From Dokdonella_A soli (GTDB taxonomy: Bacteria; Pseudomonadota; Gammaproteobacteria; Xanthomonadales; Rhodanobacteraceae), in NCBI RefSeq assembly GCF_039523175.1, contig NZ_BAAAEU010000008.1, positions 124,001-188,000 on the forward strand: a DNA stretch of 64,000 nucleotides. The letters run 5' to 3'. The translations under genes and the position numbers were made by a program. How positions within the stretch are numbered: position 1 is the stretch's first letter; the number at the start of each line of letters is the position of its first letter. The notes under the pieces were generated by a model. It had not been told where the DNA came from. It saw only the letters and a list, made by a program, of their open reading frames with translations, and searched no databases. Shown here in pieces: positions 42,204 through 51,874 of this stretch.

Positions 42204-43223
42204 TCACGGCTTGACGACGACCTGTCCCATCATGCCCAGGTTGTCATGCAGCGCGCACTTGTACGGGTAGGTCCCGGCGTGCGTGAACGTCACCCGGAAG
42301 CGCGTGTGGCCGAGCGGCGCCTGGGCAAGACCGGTACGCTCCTGAGGCTCTGCGACGATGAAACCCGAATGCACGTTGTCGGAAAGCGAGCTGATGCTGG
42401 CGTGCAGGGCCCCGTCGGCATCCGTGGCGAAGGGAACACTGCCGGACGGGTGAATCAGGTCCGTGGGCTCGGGTCCGAACGTGATGGTATGCGGCGTTAT
42501 CGGGTCCGCATTGTTCCACTCGACCGTGTCGCCGACATGGATCACGCTCTTGTCATGCATGAAACGCATGACGGAGAGCGTCCGGTGCCCGCCGGCCGTC
42601 GCCGAGACTTCACCGATGCCCGCGATCACGCCGTGTCCCGATGCTTGCTTGTGATCGGAACTGTTCTGCGTGCGATCACCATCGTCGTGATCGCTGCCGT
42701 GGTCGACGTCCGCCAGCAAGTCGCGCCCCGCATCGGCCGCCTGCTCGTCATAGAAGGCCTGGTTGTGCGGAAGCGGCAGCGACGGGTCGAGGACATGCAC
42801 CGTTCCGGTCATGTCTCCGTGGACCAGGCACACCAGCTTGAAGTTGCCCGTGCTGGGGAAATTCACCGTGTAGGTGTGTCCCTTGACCAGTGGACCGGTG
42901 TTGACGCAATGCGTGCCATCGAAGCTGGAGCCGTCGGGCGTGATTCCGGGCGGCGGGCCAGGCGGACACCCTACCGGGAACGGCGGACGCACCTCCCCGG
43001 CGATCAGGAATGTCACGGTGTGGATTTCGTCGACATCGAACGTCCAGGTGATGCTGTCGCCCGCGTGGATCCAGATCTCGTTGGGAAGGAAGGCCATGGC
43101 CTGCCTTCCCATGTCGTGGCTCTGCGCGCCCACCGTGGCGTGCCACTGTGCAGCGTGGACCAGCGGCGACGCGGTAGTGCCGATCGCCAAACCCAGCAAA
43201 GCGGTTGCAACGTGTAATTTCAT
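42204..43223 (-). CDS. Secreted protein with two cupredoxin domains
   Basis: The 339-residue protein has a signal peptide (HVATALLGLAIGTTASPLVHA) and two type I copper domains. The first has the His in DEIHTVTFLIAG and the C-x2-H-x4-M-like NFKLVCLVHGDMTGTV; the second has PITPHTITFGPEP and YPYKCALHDNLGMMGQV. Between them is a His/Asp-rich linker (DHGSDHDDGDRTQNSSDHK). Plastocyanin-like proteins of this type act as electron carriers or copper-binding proteins in the periplasm. Metal load and partner are unknown. The stop is TGA; the next upstream gene is more than 500 bases away and divergent. Confidence 0.8.
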   Translation of the reverse strand: MKLHVATALLGLAIGTTASPLVHAAQWHATVGAQSHDMGRQAMAFLPNEIWIHAGDSITWTFDVDEIHTVTFLIAGEVRPPFPVGCPPGPPPGITPDGSSFDGTHCVNTGPLVKGHTYTVNFPSTGNFKLVCLVHGDMTGTVHVLDPSLPLPHNQAFYDEQAADAGRDLLADVDHGSDHDDGDRTQNSSDHKQASGHGVIAGIGEVSATAGGHRTLSVMRFMHDKSVIHVGDTVEWNNADPITPHTITFGPEPTDLIHPSGSVPFATDADGALHASISSLSDNVHSGFIVAEPQERTGLAQAPLGHTRFRVTFTHAGTYPYKCALHDNLGMMGQVVVKP

Positions 43224-43813
43224 AGAGCCTCCTCAGACCATCTCGCCTGCCGCCACCTCGGCCGGCGCCGGATGTGGTGCCGGTGGCCGGGATTCGGAAA
43301 TCGGCAGCAACGACCAAGCGAGCTCGCCATCGATGGATCGTGGCGAGGTCGAAGCGCGATTCAGAACCGGTCGGGCCATGTGTCTAAAGCGCATGAGGAG
43401 CGGGCTTCTACGCCGTCCCTGTCAACGGGCGCGCACGCTCCCTGTGTCGCGGTTCGCGGCGTCGCGGGAAGGGCGCCGTGTCTTGGTCCGCCGACATCGT
43501 GAAGGTTCGCGTCGGCTACGAAATCGTCCGGCCAAGATGGGGCAGGGTTCTTGTCGGCTTGTCGAGCACGGGAGCGGCAACTGGCTGTGCCGCTTGTTCA
43601 TGCTCGCACTCTTCAAACACGGGAAAGAGAGCCGAAGATTACAGCAGGATAGTGCGGACGCTGGCCGTGCGTCGGCTGGTCATCGGGGATGGCACATGCG
43701 GCGACTGGGCAGCGAGAGGCGAATGCTGCGGTGCGATAATTCGCGTCGAAGCGCGTGCGGGCCGCCGCGGTTCAGCGCATACAATGGCTCCGCCCGTATC
43801 CCAGGACACGTCC
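43224..43813. other. Intergenic stretch with no supported gene
   Basis: This 590-base stretch separates the cupredoxin gene from the DUF4337 gene. Short open frames on both strands look like chance frames. Nothing like tRNA, strong hairpin or repeat was seen. Promoters of the two divergent genes are expected at its two ends. Confidence 0.4.
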
Positions 43814-44395
43814 ATGCCCGAAGAAATCGAAATCGATACCGACAAGCTCCGCGAAACCATCGACGAAGAGCTCGAACATGAGGCGAGCGCGCTGCTGCGC
43901 ACGGTCGCGTTGACCACGGCGATTTTCGCCGCGCTCGCCGCCATCTCCTCGTTGCAGGCTGGCGGAACCGCGAACGAGGCGCTGTCGCTGAAGACCGAAG
44001 CCGCGCGCCTGCAGGCCGAAGCCTCGGATCAATGGGCGTATTACCAGGCCAAGGGGCTCAAGACCGCAATCAGCGAGGCGAGCAAGACCGCGTGGCTGGC
44101 CGCCGGCAAAGAACCGCCCGCCGAGATCGCCGTGGGCGAGAAACGCTTCGCCGATGACCAGGCCAGGAGCAAGGCGCGCGCCGAGGAACTGGAAAAGCAG
44201 CGCGACGAGAAGTCATCGGAGGCCGATCACCTGATGCATCGGCACCATTTCTTCGCCGAAGCGGTCGCCCTGTTGCAGGTCGCGATCGCGCTCGGCGCGG
44301 TCGCAGCGTTGACGCGCAAGCGCGTGGTCTGGGTCGGATCGGTGCTGCTTGGCCTGGCCGGCGGCGCGATATTCGGTTACATGATGTTTCGGTAG
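43814..44395 (+). CDS. DUF4337-family membrane protein
   Basis: The 193-residue protein has an acidic N-terminus (MPEEIEIDTDKLRETIDEEL), a first membrane segment (RTVALTTAIFAALAAISSL), a long charged helical region with the DUF4337 words NEALSLKTEAARLQAEASDQ and WAYYQAKGLKTAI, and two closing membrane helices (AVALLQVAIALGAVAALT, WVGSVLLGLAGGAIFGYMM). Function unknown. An alternative ATG at 43784 in the same frame has no ribosome-binding site, while AGGA stands before 43814. Confidence 0.8.
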   Translation: MPEEIEIDTDKLRETIDEELEHEASALLRTVALTTAIFAALAAISSLQAGGTANEALSLKTEAARLQAEASDQWAYYQAKGLKTAISEASKTAWLAAGKEPPAEIAVGEKRFADDQARSKARAEELEKQRDEKSSEADHLMHRHHFFAEAVALLQVAIALGAVAALTRKRVVWVGSVLLGLAGGAIFGYMMFR

Positions 44396-44581
44396 GATGC
44401 CAAGCGGGCGGGCGCCAGCACGTCGTCGCCAGCATCTCTTCACGGCGCCCGCCATCCAGTGCCATCCCGCAACTCCTAAGCTCTGCAGCAGGCTCGGCAT
44501 CGCCGCGCCCGATGACCGCTGCGACCTGGTTGAAACCCGGTACCCATCAAGCCATCGCGTGTCGCCCGATCGTGACCCATC

Positions 44582-46210
44582 ATGAATGCAATCAGCGTCA
44601 GCTCTGACCGCGTGCGTGACGAACGCGGCGTTTTCGCCACTCTTCTTGCGCTCTATTTTCTGGTCCTGTTTCCGATCCTGCGTGCGAATCGCTACTACAA
44701 CGACGACCTGAAGCGCGCGCTGATCGGTCGCACCGGCTGGGATTCCAATGGCCGGCCGCTGACGACCCTGCTGATGAAACTGTTGCAGTGCTACGACCAC
44801 GCCTTGGTCGATATCTCGCCGCTGCCGCAAATCGGTGCCGTCGCAGTCCTCGCATGGATCGGCGTATTGATCGCGCGCCGGTACGCGATACGCTCGCCCT
44901 GGGTCGCGGCGCTGGTGGCATTTCCGCTCGGCGCGCAGCCCTTCTTTCTGGAGAATCTCTCCTACAAGTTCGATGCCCTGAGCATGAGCCTTGCGCTGCT
45001 GCTCGCATTGCTTCCGATCGTCGCGCTCAAGGACAGCCGCCGGGAATGGTGGCTGGGGATCCTGGCGCTTTTCGCGAGCCTCAATTTCTACCAACCGGCC
45101 ATCAACGTTTTCCTGATCTTTGTCCTGCTGGATCTCCTGCTTGCGATGCTCCATGACAAGACGCCACGGGACCTGATGATGCAATTCCTTTCACGGGCGC
45201 TGCAGGCAGGCGTCGCCATGCTGGCCTATCAATTCATCGTCGGCATCCACGTCAACGGCTGGGTGAAACAGAGAACCGAAAAGATCAGCAGCCTGCACGA
45301 CCTGCCACTGATAAAGACCAACCTTGTCGATTTCACCCACTTCATCGGCGCCAGCTTCAATGGCCAGTGGTGGGCGTATTTCGCTCCCGTTGTCGCGTTG
45401 CTGGCGCTGTTTCCCATCGCGATCGGCATCCGTTACGCGGTCAAGGCCCGTCTCACGCAGCCAGCCTGGGTCACCGCGGTTTTGTTCGCCATCAGTTTCC
45501 TGCTGCCAGTGGCTGCTTATGCCTGCGTCTTCGGTCCCATGCTGCTGCTGACCAACCCGTTGATCGCGCCGCGCGTGCTGGTGGGTATAGGTGCGCTGTT
45601 GGCGGCGGCGCTGATCGTCATGCACGCAGCGCTCCAGCAATGGCGCCGTTCCGAGAAGTGGGCCATGTCGGTCGCCGGAATGCTGGCGCTCGGCATGTGT
45701 TCCTTCGCCAGCGCCTACGGAAATGCCCTCGGAGAGCAGAAAGACTACGAGGATCGAATCGCCACCCGGCTCGCCGACGATGTCGCAGAGCTCGAAGCGA
45801 GCTACTCCACCCGTTCCGTCCTGCTTGACGGCGCCGCTGGCTATTCACCGATAACGACGCATATCGCCGAGCAATTTCCTCTCATGCGCTCGCTGGTTCC
45901 GCCCTATATTTCGGCGGAAGACAAATTCCATACCCATATCTTCCTCCTGTACTACATCCCCGATTTCGTGGACATGCGCCTCGAGACCGATCCCGGGACG
46001 GTGCAGTTGGCGTCCGCGGTTCTGGCAAAGACCTGCCAGGCCCCCGTTGTGCGCAGCACCAATGCCTATCGTCTGTACGTGATCGACAACGTCATCGTGG
46101 TGGCTTTCCGCTCCGTCCACCCGGACCGCTGTGCTGCGGACGGCGCTCCCATCGATGGTGCCAACAAAGGCATTCCGTCGAACGACATCCGAAGCCAGCC
46201 TCCCCTTTGA
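44582..46210 (+). CDS. GtrII-type glucosyltransferase-family membrane protein
   Basis: The 542-residue protein has about ten transmembrane segments. NRYYNDDLKRALIGRTGWDS plus NGRPLTTLLMKLL near the N-terminus is the signature of the Glucos_trans_II family, which adds glucose from a lipid carrier to O-antigen in the periplasm. Further blocks (PFFLENLSYKFDALSMSLAL, NFYQPAINVFLIF) also agree. A C-terminal soluble domain faces the periplasm. No bactoprenol glucosyltransferase or flippase gene is beside it, so it is not a gtrABC cassette. Confidence 0.75.
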   Translation: MNAISVSSDRVRDERGVFATLLALYFLVLFPILRANRYYNDDLKRALIGRTGWDSNGRPLTTLLMKLLQCYDHALVDISPLPQIGAVAVLAWIGVLIARRYAIRSPWVAALVAFPLGAQPFFLENLSYKFDALSMSLALLLALLPIVALKDSRREWWLGILALFASLNFYQPAINVFLIFVLLDLLLAMLHDKTPRDLMMQFLSRALQAGVAMLAYQFIVGIHVNGWVKQRTEKISSLHDLPLIKTNLVDFTHFIGASFNGQWWAYFAPVVALLALFPIAIGIRYAVKARLTQPAWVTAVLFAISFLLPVAAYACVFGPMLLLTNPLIAPRVLVGIGALLAAALIVMHAALQQWRRSEKWAMSVAGMLALGMCSFASAYGNALGEQKDYEDRIATRLADDVAELEASYSTRSVLLDGAAGYSPITTHIAEQFPLMRSLVPPYISAEDKFHTHIFLLYYIPDFVDMRLETDPGTVQLASAVLAKTCQAPVVRSTNAYRLYVIDNVIVVAFRSVHPDRCAADGAPIDGANKGIPSNDIRSQPPL

Positions 46211-46471
46211 TGGCTGGCAGCCCGTCCGATGATGCGCGTGGACGCGGCTGAACGGCGATCTGGATAATCGCTTACGAGCTGCGTTCGAAGATGATGATGT
46301 CGCCTGAATAACCCATCCGGCAAATACGGTTGGCCAATTCGGCATTATCTTTGTTCCCTTGTTCCCATCCCATCGGGGCATAATCTTCTTTATGCCGCCT
46401 CAAGGGGGCATACTGCGCGGTAGAGGGGCTCTTTGCGTACTGTTGCCGCCGTCGTTACGGAGGGACGAGTC

Positions 46472-47959
46472 ATGAAGCCGGAAGCTGCTGCGCTTGTGCT
46501 GGGGGTTCTTCCTGACGCTGTGATCGTATGGACGACGCTGGGGAACGTTGTTCATTGGAGCGATGGCGCGCGCTCAGTTTTCGGATACGCAACGTCGGAG
46601 GCTGTCGATCGTTCGATCGTTGAACTGATCGTTCCCGACGATCAGGCGGATGAACATCACCGGATGGTCAATGAAACCATCGTGAATGGAGGCGCCATCT
46701 GCGAGTCGGTACGCCGAAGAAAGGACGGCTCGCTGGTTTACGTGGATGTTTCCGTGAAGAAATTCGTGGACGCCGATACTGGCGAATTGCGCATTCTGTC
46801 TGTCGAAAAAGACGTCACTCACATCAAGGTTCTGCGTGATTCGAAACTGATGGATGCGCGGTTCCGCGATCTTCTCGAATCGACGCCTGATGGCATCGTG
46901 ATGGCAAATCCGACGGGCTACATCGTGCTGGCGAATACGCAGGCGGAGAAGCTGTTCGGATATACCGAGGGTGAGTTGCGCGGGAAACCCGTGGACATGC
47001 TGCTTCCCGAACGTTACCGCCATGCGCATGTCGGCCATCGATCACAGTATTTTCTGCAGCCGCGAAAGCGGGCGATGGGTTCGGGCCTCGACCTGTCAGG
47101 CCTGCGCAAGGACGGGACCGAGTTTCCGATCGAAATCAGTTTGAGTCCGCTGCATACCGAGGAAAGCGCCTTTGTATTGAGCGCGATCCGCGACATCAGC
47201 GAGCGCAAGCAGATCCAGAAAGAACTGCAGGATTCGAACGCCGAGCTGGCCCGGGCAAATTTGGCGAAAGATCACTTTCTCGCCAACATGAGCCATGAAC
47301 TGCGCACCCCACTCAACGCCATCATCGGCTTTACCGGAACGCTGCTGATGAAGCTACCCGGCCCCCTGACCGAAGAGCAGGACAAGCAACTGCGCACCGT
47401 ACAGAACAGCGGCAAGCATTTGCTGGCGCTGATCAATGATCTTCTCGACGTGACGAAAATCGAATCCGGCAAGGTCGAACTGAATCGAGAACTCGTCGAT
47501 TGCAACGCAATCGTTGAGGAAGTCGCCGCGACTCTGCGTCCGCAGGCTGAAAGCAAGGGGCTGGAACTGTTATTGACCGTGCCGATCATGCCATTGCTCC
47601 TGCATACGGATCGCCGTGCCCTGAGCCAGATCGTGATCAATCTCACCAGCAACGCGATCAAGTTTTCCGACTACGGCCACGTGCATCTGACGCTCAAGCA
47701 GCACACTGCATCGGACAATGCGGCGAAGACAGTCGAAATCGCCATTGCGGATACCGGTATCGGGATCTCCGATGAAGATCAGGCGAAACTGTTTGGCGCG
47801 TTCAGTCGGGTCAATACCTCCCGTCAGAAGGCGCCGGAAGGAACCGGTCTGGGACTGCATCTGAGCCAGAAGCTTGCGCACGCACTGGGTGGGAAAGTTG
47901 TCTGTCGAAGCGAACTCGGCAAGGGAAGTACTTTCGTCGTTGCAGTTCCGGAGATCTGA
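46472..47959 (+). CDS. Sensor histidine kinase with two PAS domains
   Basis: The 495-residue protein has PAS domain 1 (residues 10-120, GNVVHWSDGARSVFGYATSE), PAS domain 2 (residues 135-250, LLESTPDGIVMANPTGYIVL), HisKA with the phospho-His NMSHELRTPLNAIIGF and HATPase_c with N (QIVINLTSNAIKFSD), G1 (ADTGIGI) and G2 (EGTGLGLHLSQK) boxes. There are no membrane segments, so it senses a cytoplasmic signal. The ATG at 46472 follows GGAGGGA; an upstream TTG is less likely. It is followed at once by two response-regulator genes, with which it should exchange phosphate. Confidence 0.93.
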   Translation: MKPEAAALVLGVLPDAVIVWTTLGNVVHWSDGARSVFGYATSEAVDRSIVELIVPDDQADEHHRMVNETIVNGGAICESVRRRKDGSLVYVDVSVKKFVDADTGELRILSVEKDVTHIKVLRDSKLMDARFRDLLESTPDGIVMANPTGYIVLANTQAEKLFGYTEGELRGKPVDMLLPERYRHAHVGHRSQYFLQPRKRAMGSGLDLSGLRKDGTEFPIEISLSPLHTEESAFVLSAIRDISERKQIQKELQDSNAELARANLAKDHFLANMSHELRTPLNAIIGFTGTLLMKLPGPLTEEQDKQLRTVQNSGKHLLALINDLLDVTKIESGKVELNRELVDCNAIVEEVAATLRPQAESKGLELLLTVPIMPLLLHTDRRALSQIVINLTSNAIKFSDYGHVHLTLKQHTASDNAAKTVEIAIADTGIGISDEDQAKLFGAFSRVNTSRQKAPEGTGLGLHLSQKLAHALGGKVVCRSELGKGSTFVVAVPEI

Positions 47960-47961
47960 CC

Positions 47962-48387
47962 GTGCGCGCACGCATCCTGATCATCGAAGACAACGCCGCC
48001 AATTTGGAGCTGATCAGGTATCTGCTTGAGTCTTCCGGCTACGAGGCGTTGGTCGCGACGGATGGATTGGAGGGGGTCGCACTGGCGCGGCGCGAAATGC
48101 CGGACCTCGTCCTATGCGATCTGCAGATGCCACAGCTCGACGGTTACGGTGTTCTCAAGCAATTAAGGGCCGATCCGATCTGCCACGGGCTGCCCATCGT
48201 TGCGGTCACGGCGTTTTCGATGCGCGGCGACGAGGAGAGGGTGTTGACAGCGGGTTTCGATGGCTATTTGTCGAAACCGATCGACCCGGAAATCTTCATC
48301 ACGCAGATCGAGGTGTTCCTGCCTGCCGGCCTGCGCGTTCGGCACGACTCACCAACAGGGCGGAGAGAGCCATCGGATCATGGCTAA
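47962..48387 (+). CDS. Single-domain response regulator
   Basis: The 141-residue protein (GTG start two bases after the kinase stop) is a receiver domain: ILIIEDNAANLELIRYLL (acidic pocket), DLVLCDLQMPQLDGYGVL (phospho-Asp), VTAFSMRG (Thr) and YLSKPIDPE (Lys). No output domain follows; the tail is basic and disordered. It may work as a phosphate sink or signal by contact, comparable to DivK/CheY types. Its end overlaps the next gene by 8 bases. Confidence 0.92.
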   Translation: MRARILIIEDNAANLELIRYLLESSGYEALVATDGLEGVALARREMPDLVLCDLQMPQLDGYGVLKQLRADPICHGLPIVAVTAFSMRGDEERVLTAGFDGYLSKPIDPEIFITQIEVFLPAGLRVRHDSPTGRREPSDHG

Positions 48388-51300
48388 CGTGCTTGTCGTT
48401 GACGATCATGCGGATAACCGGGCGTTGCTGACAACGCTGCTCAGCTACGCAGGGCACCGATCGTTTGAATCCGTGGACGGCTCCGAGGCGCTGGTCCAGG
48501 TCCGCTCGCAACGTCCTGACCTGGTGATCTGCGACATTGTCATGCCGACAATGGATGGCTATGAATTTGTCAGGCAATTGCGTGAGGACCCTGAGATCGC
48601 CAGCACCGAAGTGATCTTCTACACCGCGACTTTTCTCGAACGGGAAGCACGCGGCCTCGCGGAATCTTGTGGCGTGAAGTACGTCCTCACCAAACCTTGC
48701 GGACCCGAAGAGATCCTGCGCACCGTCGAGCGCGCGCTCCATCATACGACGGAGCCCATTGCGGTTCCCGATCCGAAGCTGTTTGATCGAGAGCATCATC
48801 GATTGATGACCGACAAACTGGTGGAGAAAGCCACGGAGTTGCAGATTGCCAATCAGCGCCTGTCAGCCCTCACCGATCTCAATTTGCAGCTGGCTTCCGA
48901 GCGCGACCCTCATACGCTGCTCGACAAATTCTGTCGTGGCACCCGCGATCTCTTCGGAGCCCGCTGCGCGATTCTCGCAGTGAGGAACAAGAACCGTGGC
49001 GAATCAGCCCGCTGCGCGAGTTGGGGTATCGCCGCCGCCGACGTGGATCGGATGAGAGCTGTGCCGATCGATCTCGGTATATTCGGATCGGTGATGGCCG
49101 ATCGAAAACCGTACCGATTCACCGCCTCGAGTGGCAACGCATTCCCGCCTGGGCTGAGCGCCGCGTATCCGTCGATGCAATCCGGACTGATCGTTCCAAT
49201 TGTTTCACTGCACCATGTCTATGGCTGGATTTTTCTGCTCGACAAGGTGGGGCTGGAGAATTTCACGGACGATGATGAATACCTCTTGTCGATCCACGCC
49301 GCGCAGGCAGGGCGCATTTATGAGAACGGGAGCTTGTACGCCAACGTGCAGCGGCATGCCGCACGCCTCGAACAGGAAGTGGCCACCCGAGAGAAGGCCC
49401 AGCGCCAACTGGACGTGCAATTTGCGGTCGCTCGTGTGCTCGCCGAGGCATGCACCTGGGATGAGGCCATAGCGAGCTTCTTCCGCGTGGTGTGCCAGAA
49501 CCTGTATTTCGCGCTCGGGTCGTTGTTCCGCATCGACAGCGCCAGCGACGCTGCCTATTGCGTCGCCGGATGGTGCAGTGACTTGCCATTACTTGGCGAT
49601 TTCATGACCCGGACGCGTGAGTCGAAGTTCAAGTCGGGCATCGATGCGATTGGACGCGTATGGCTGACCGGACGGTCGTATCTCACCTCGAACATTGCCG
49701 AAGAAGCAGATTTCACCCGAGCCTCTTCTGCACGGATGGCGGGTTTGTGTGCGGCCATCTTTGTGCCTGTCGTAAGTCATGGCAACAAAATCGGTGTACT
49801 CGAGTTCTTTGACCGCGAAAGCCGCGAGATCGATTCGGATCTGCAGCAGACGTTGGAGGCGCTTGGCGGCCAGGTCGGACAGTTCATGGAGCGCCAAAGG
49901 CAGCAGCTCAATATTGAACGTCTAAATCGCATATATGCCGTATTGAGTGGCGTAAGTTCACTGATCGTCCGTGTTCGTGACCGGACGGAACTGTTTCGTG
50001 GCGCATGTCGCATCGCGGTGGAACAAGGACGCTTCCGCAAGGTATGGATCGGCGTGCTCGATTCCGCCGACGGGCGGATCGTCTTGACAGAGTCCGGCGG
50101 CGGCGACGCGGTCTATTTCGACAAGCTGCGCGATCTGCTGCTCACGGCGCCAGAGACGGCGTACGCACCATTCACGCAGAAACTCCGGGAGGGACAGGCG
50201 CTCATCTTCAACGACGTCGAACATGACACGACCATGTTCCTGAGAAACGACCTGCTCGAGAGCGGCTCGCGCGCCTTGGTCTGGTTGCCGATGATTGTTG
50301 CTGGACACCCGGCTGGCGTCCTCGTGCTGCATGCGGCCGAGAAGGGATTCTTCGACGCCGACGAAATGAGGCTGCTGCTCGAACTTGCAGGCGATATCGC
50401 CTTCGCACTGGAACATATCGCCAAGACCGATCGACTTGACTATCTGGCTCATTTCGACGCTCTTACGGGACTGGCCAATCCGATGTTGTTCCATCAGCGT
50501 CTGGAAAAACGCCTTGTTCGAACTGCCCGCGATTGCGGAATCCTCGCCGTGGTATTGGTGGACATATCGCGACTCAAGACAATCAACAAGGCCTTCGGAC
50601 GCAAGATTGGCGATGGCCTGCTCAAACAAGTCGCTGACTGTCTGGCCCGCTGCGTTGCCGATCCGACTGATGTAGCGCGCCTGGGCGGTGACAACTTTGC
50701 GCTGATAGTGGAGAACATGCATAGCCAGGAAGAGCTGACGCAGTTTGTTGACGAACGAGTGCTGGCGCGTTTTCGCGCTCCTTTTCAGGTTGGTGGAGTG
50801 GAGCTGCGATCTGCCGGTACAGTCGGAATAGCCTTGTTTCCGCGGGATGGCGAGAACGTAAAGACTTTGATCGAGAACGCCGAGTCAGCCCTCGGCGAGG
50901 CGAAGATCAGTGGTGATCGCTATTTGTTCTACACAAAGCAGATGAGCGATCGGGTCACGGAGACCTTGGCGCTGGAAAGCAGCCTGCGCACGGCGCTCGA
51001 ACGGAACGAGTTCGTCCTTCACTATCAACCCAAGGTCGACATCTGCAACCGCCAGCTCGAAGGGGTCGAAGCACTGATCCGTTGGAACAGTCCGCAGTTC
51101 GGCCTCGTGCCTCCGCTGAAGTTCATCCCCTTGCTCGAAGAGACTGGCTTGATCGTGGAAGTCGGTTCCTGGGTTTGGCGCCGCGCGTCGCGCGACTACG
51201 CCGATTGGTTGGCACAGGGCGTATTCGCTCCGCGAATTGCCGTGAACATGTCGGTCGTGCAGTTGCGCAGACACGATTTCGTATCGACGATAGCAGCGCT

Positions 51301-51742
51301 GCAGAAAAGTACGGAGGAGTCGGTCGAAATTGATATTGAAATAACCGAAAGTACGGCAATGGATGAGGTTGCGGACAGCATCGAGAAGTTGCACGAACTT
51401 TATGCTCTTGGCATAAATATCGCGATCGATGATTTCGGAACGGGCTATTCGTCCCTGGCGTATCTTGCGAAACTGCCTGCCCACGTTCTGAAGATCGACA
51501 GATCGTTCATCAGCACGATGCTCGAGGATCCCGACAAGATGTCGCTGGTATCGACAATGATTTCTCTGGCTCACAGCATGCACATGAAGGTAGTCGCCGA
51601 AGGCGTGGAGACGCAGGATCAGGCGAACATGTTGCGTCTTCTCCGATGCGATCAGATGCAGGGATACCTTGTTGCCAAGCCCATGCCTTTCGAGCAGATG
51701 ACGGCATATATCCGCAACCGCGAGTTGAATTTGGATCCTTGA
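48380..51742 (+). CDS. REC-GAF-GGDEF-EAL c-di-GMP signalling protein
   Basis: The 1,120-residue protein begins with a receiver domain (VLVVDDHADNRALL, LVICDIVMPTMDGYEF, YVLTKPCG). Then come three GAF-like domains (residues about 180-330, 360-520, 540-710), a GGDEF domain (FDALTGLANPMLF, ARLGGDNFALIV) and an EAL domain (LEGVEALIRWNSPQFG, EIDIEITESTAMDE, IAIDDFGTGYSSLAYL, LKIDRSFI, KVVAEGVETQDQ). GGDNF replaces GGDEF, so cyclase activity is doubtful, while the EAL metal residues are all there. It is most likely a phosphodiesterase switched by the receiver and GAF domains. It is the last gene of the kinase operon. Confidence 0.92.
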   Translation: MANVLVVDDHADNRALLTTLLSYAGHRSFESVDGSEALVQVRSQRPDLVICDIVMPTMDGYEFVRQLREDPEIASTEVIFYTATFLEREARGLAESCGVKYVLTKPCGPEEILRTVERALHHTTEPIAVPDPKLFDREHHRLMTDKLVEKATELQIANQRLSALTDLNLQLASERDPHTLLDKFCRGTRDLFGARCAILAVRNKNRGESARCASWGIAAADVDRMRAVPIDLGIFGSVMADRKPYRFTASSGNAFPPGLSAAYPSMQSGLIVPIVSLHHVYGWIFLLDKVGLENFTDDDEYLLSIHAAQAGRIYENGSLYANVQRHAARLEQEVATREKAQRQLDVQFAVARVLAEACTWDEAIASFFRVVCQNLYFALGSLFRIDSASDAAYCVAGWCSDLPLLGDFMTRTRESKFKSGIDAIGRVWLTGRSYLTSNIAEEADFTRASSARMAGLCAAIFVPVVSHGNKIGVLEFFDRESREIDSDLQQTLEALGGQVGQFMERQRQQLNIERLNRIYAVLSGVSSLIVRVRDRTELFRGACRIAVEQGRFRKVWIGVLDSADGRIVLTESGGGDAVYFDKLRDLLLTAPETAYAPFTQKLREGQALIFNDVEHDTTMFLRNDLLESGSRALVWLPMIVAGHPAGVLVLHAAEKGFFDADEMRLLLELAGDIAFALEHIAKTDRLDYLAHFDALTGLANPMLFHQRLEKRLVRTARDCGILAVVLVDISRLKTINKAFGRKIGDGLLKQVADCLARCVADPTDVARLGGDNFALIVENMHSQEELTQFVDERVLARFRAPFQVGGVELRSAGTVGIALFPRDGENVKTLIENAESALGEAKISGDRYLFYTKQMSDRVTETLALESSLRTALERNEFVLHYQPKVDICNRQLEGVEALIRWNSPQFGLVPPLKFIPLLEETGLIVEVGSWVWRRASRDYADWLAQGVFAPRIAVNMSVVQLRRHDFVSTIAALQKSTEESVEIDIEITESTAMDEVADSIEKLHELYALGINIAIDDFGTGYSSLAYLAKLPAHVLKIDRSFISTMLEDPDKMSLVSTMISLAHSMHMKVVAEGVETQDQANMLRLLRCDQMQGYLVAKPMPFEQMTAYIRNRELNLDP

Positions 51743-51874
51743 GAACGGCTTCACCTCGGCCGTCTGCTTCGGATCATGTCGAGCCGAGCTCACCGCGATG
51801 CAAAGTGCTTTACGATGATTGTCGACTCGCGGTGAAATCCCGCGTCCCCGCGATGCGGGCGCGTGGAGTTCGTC

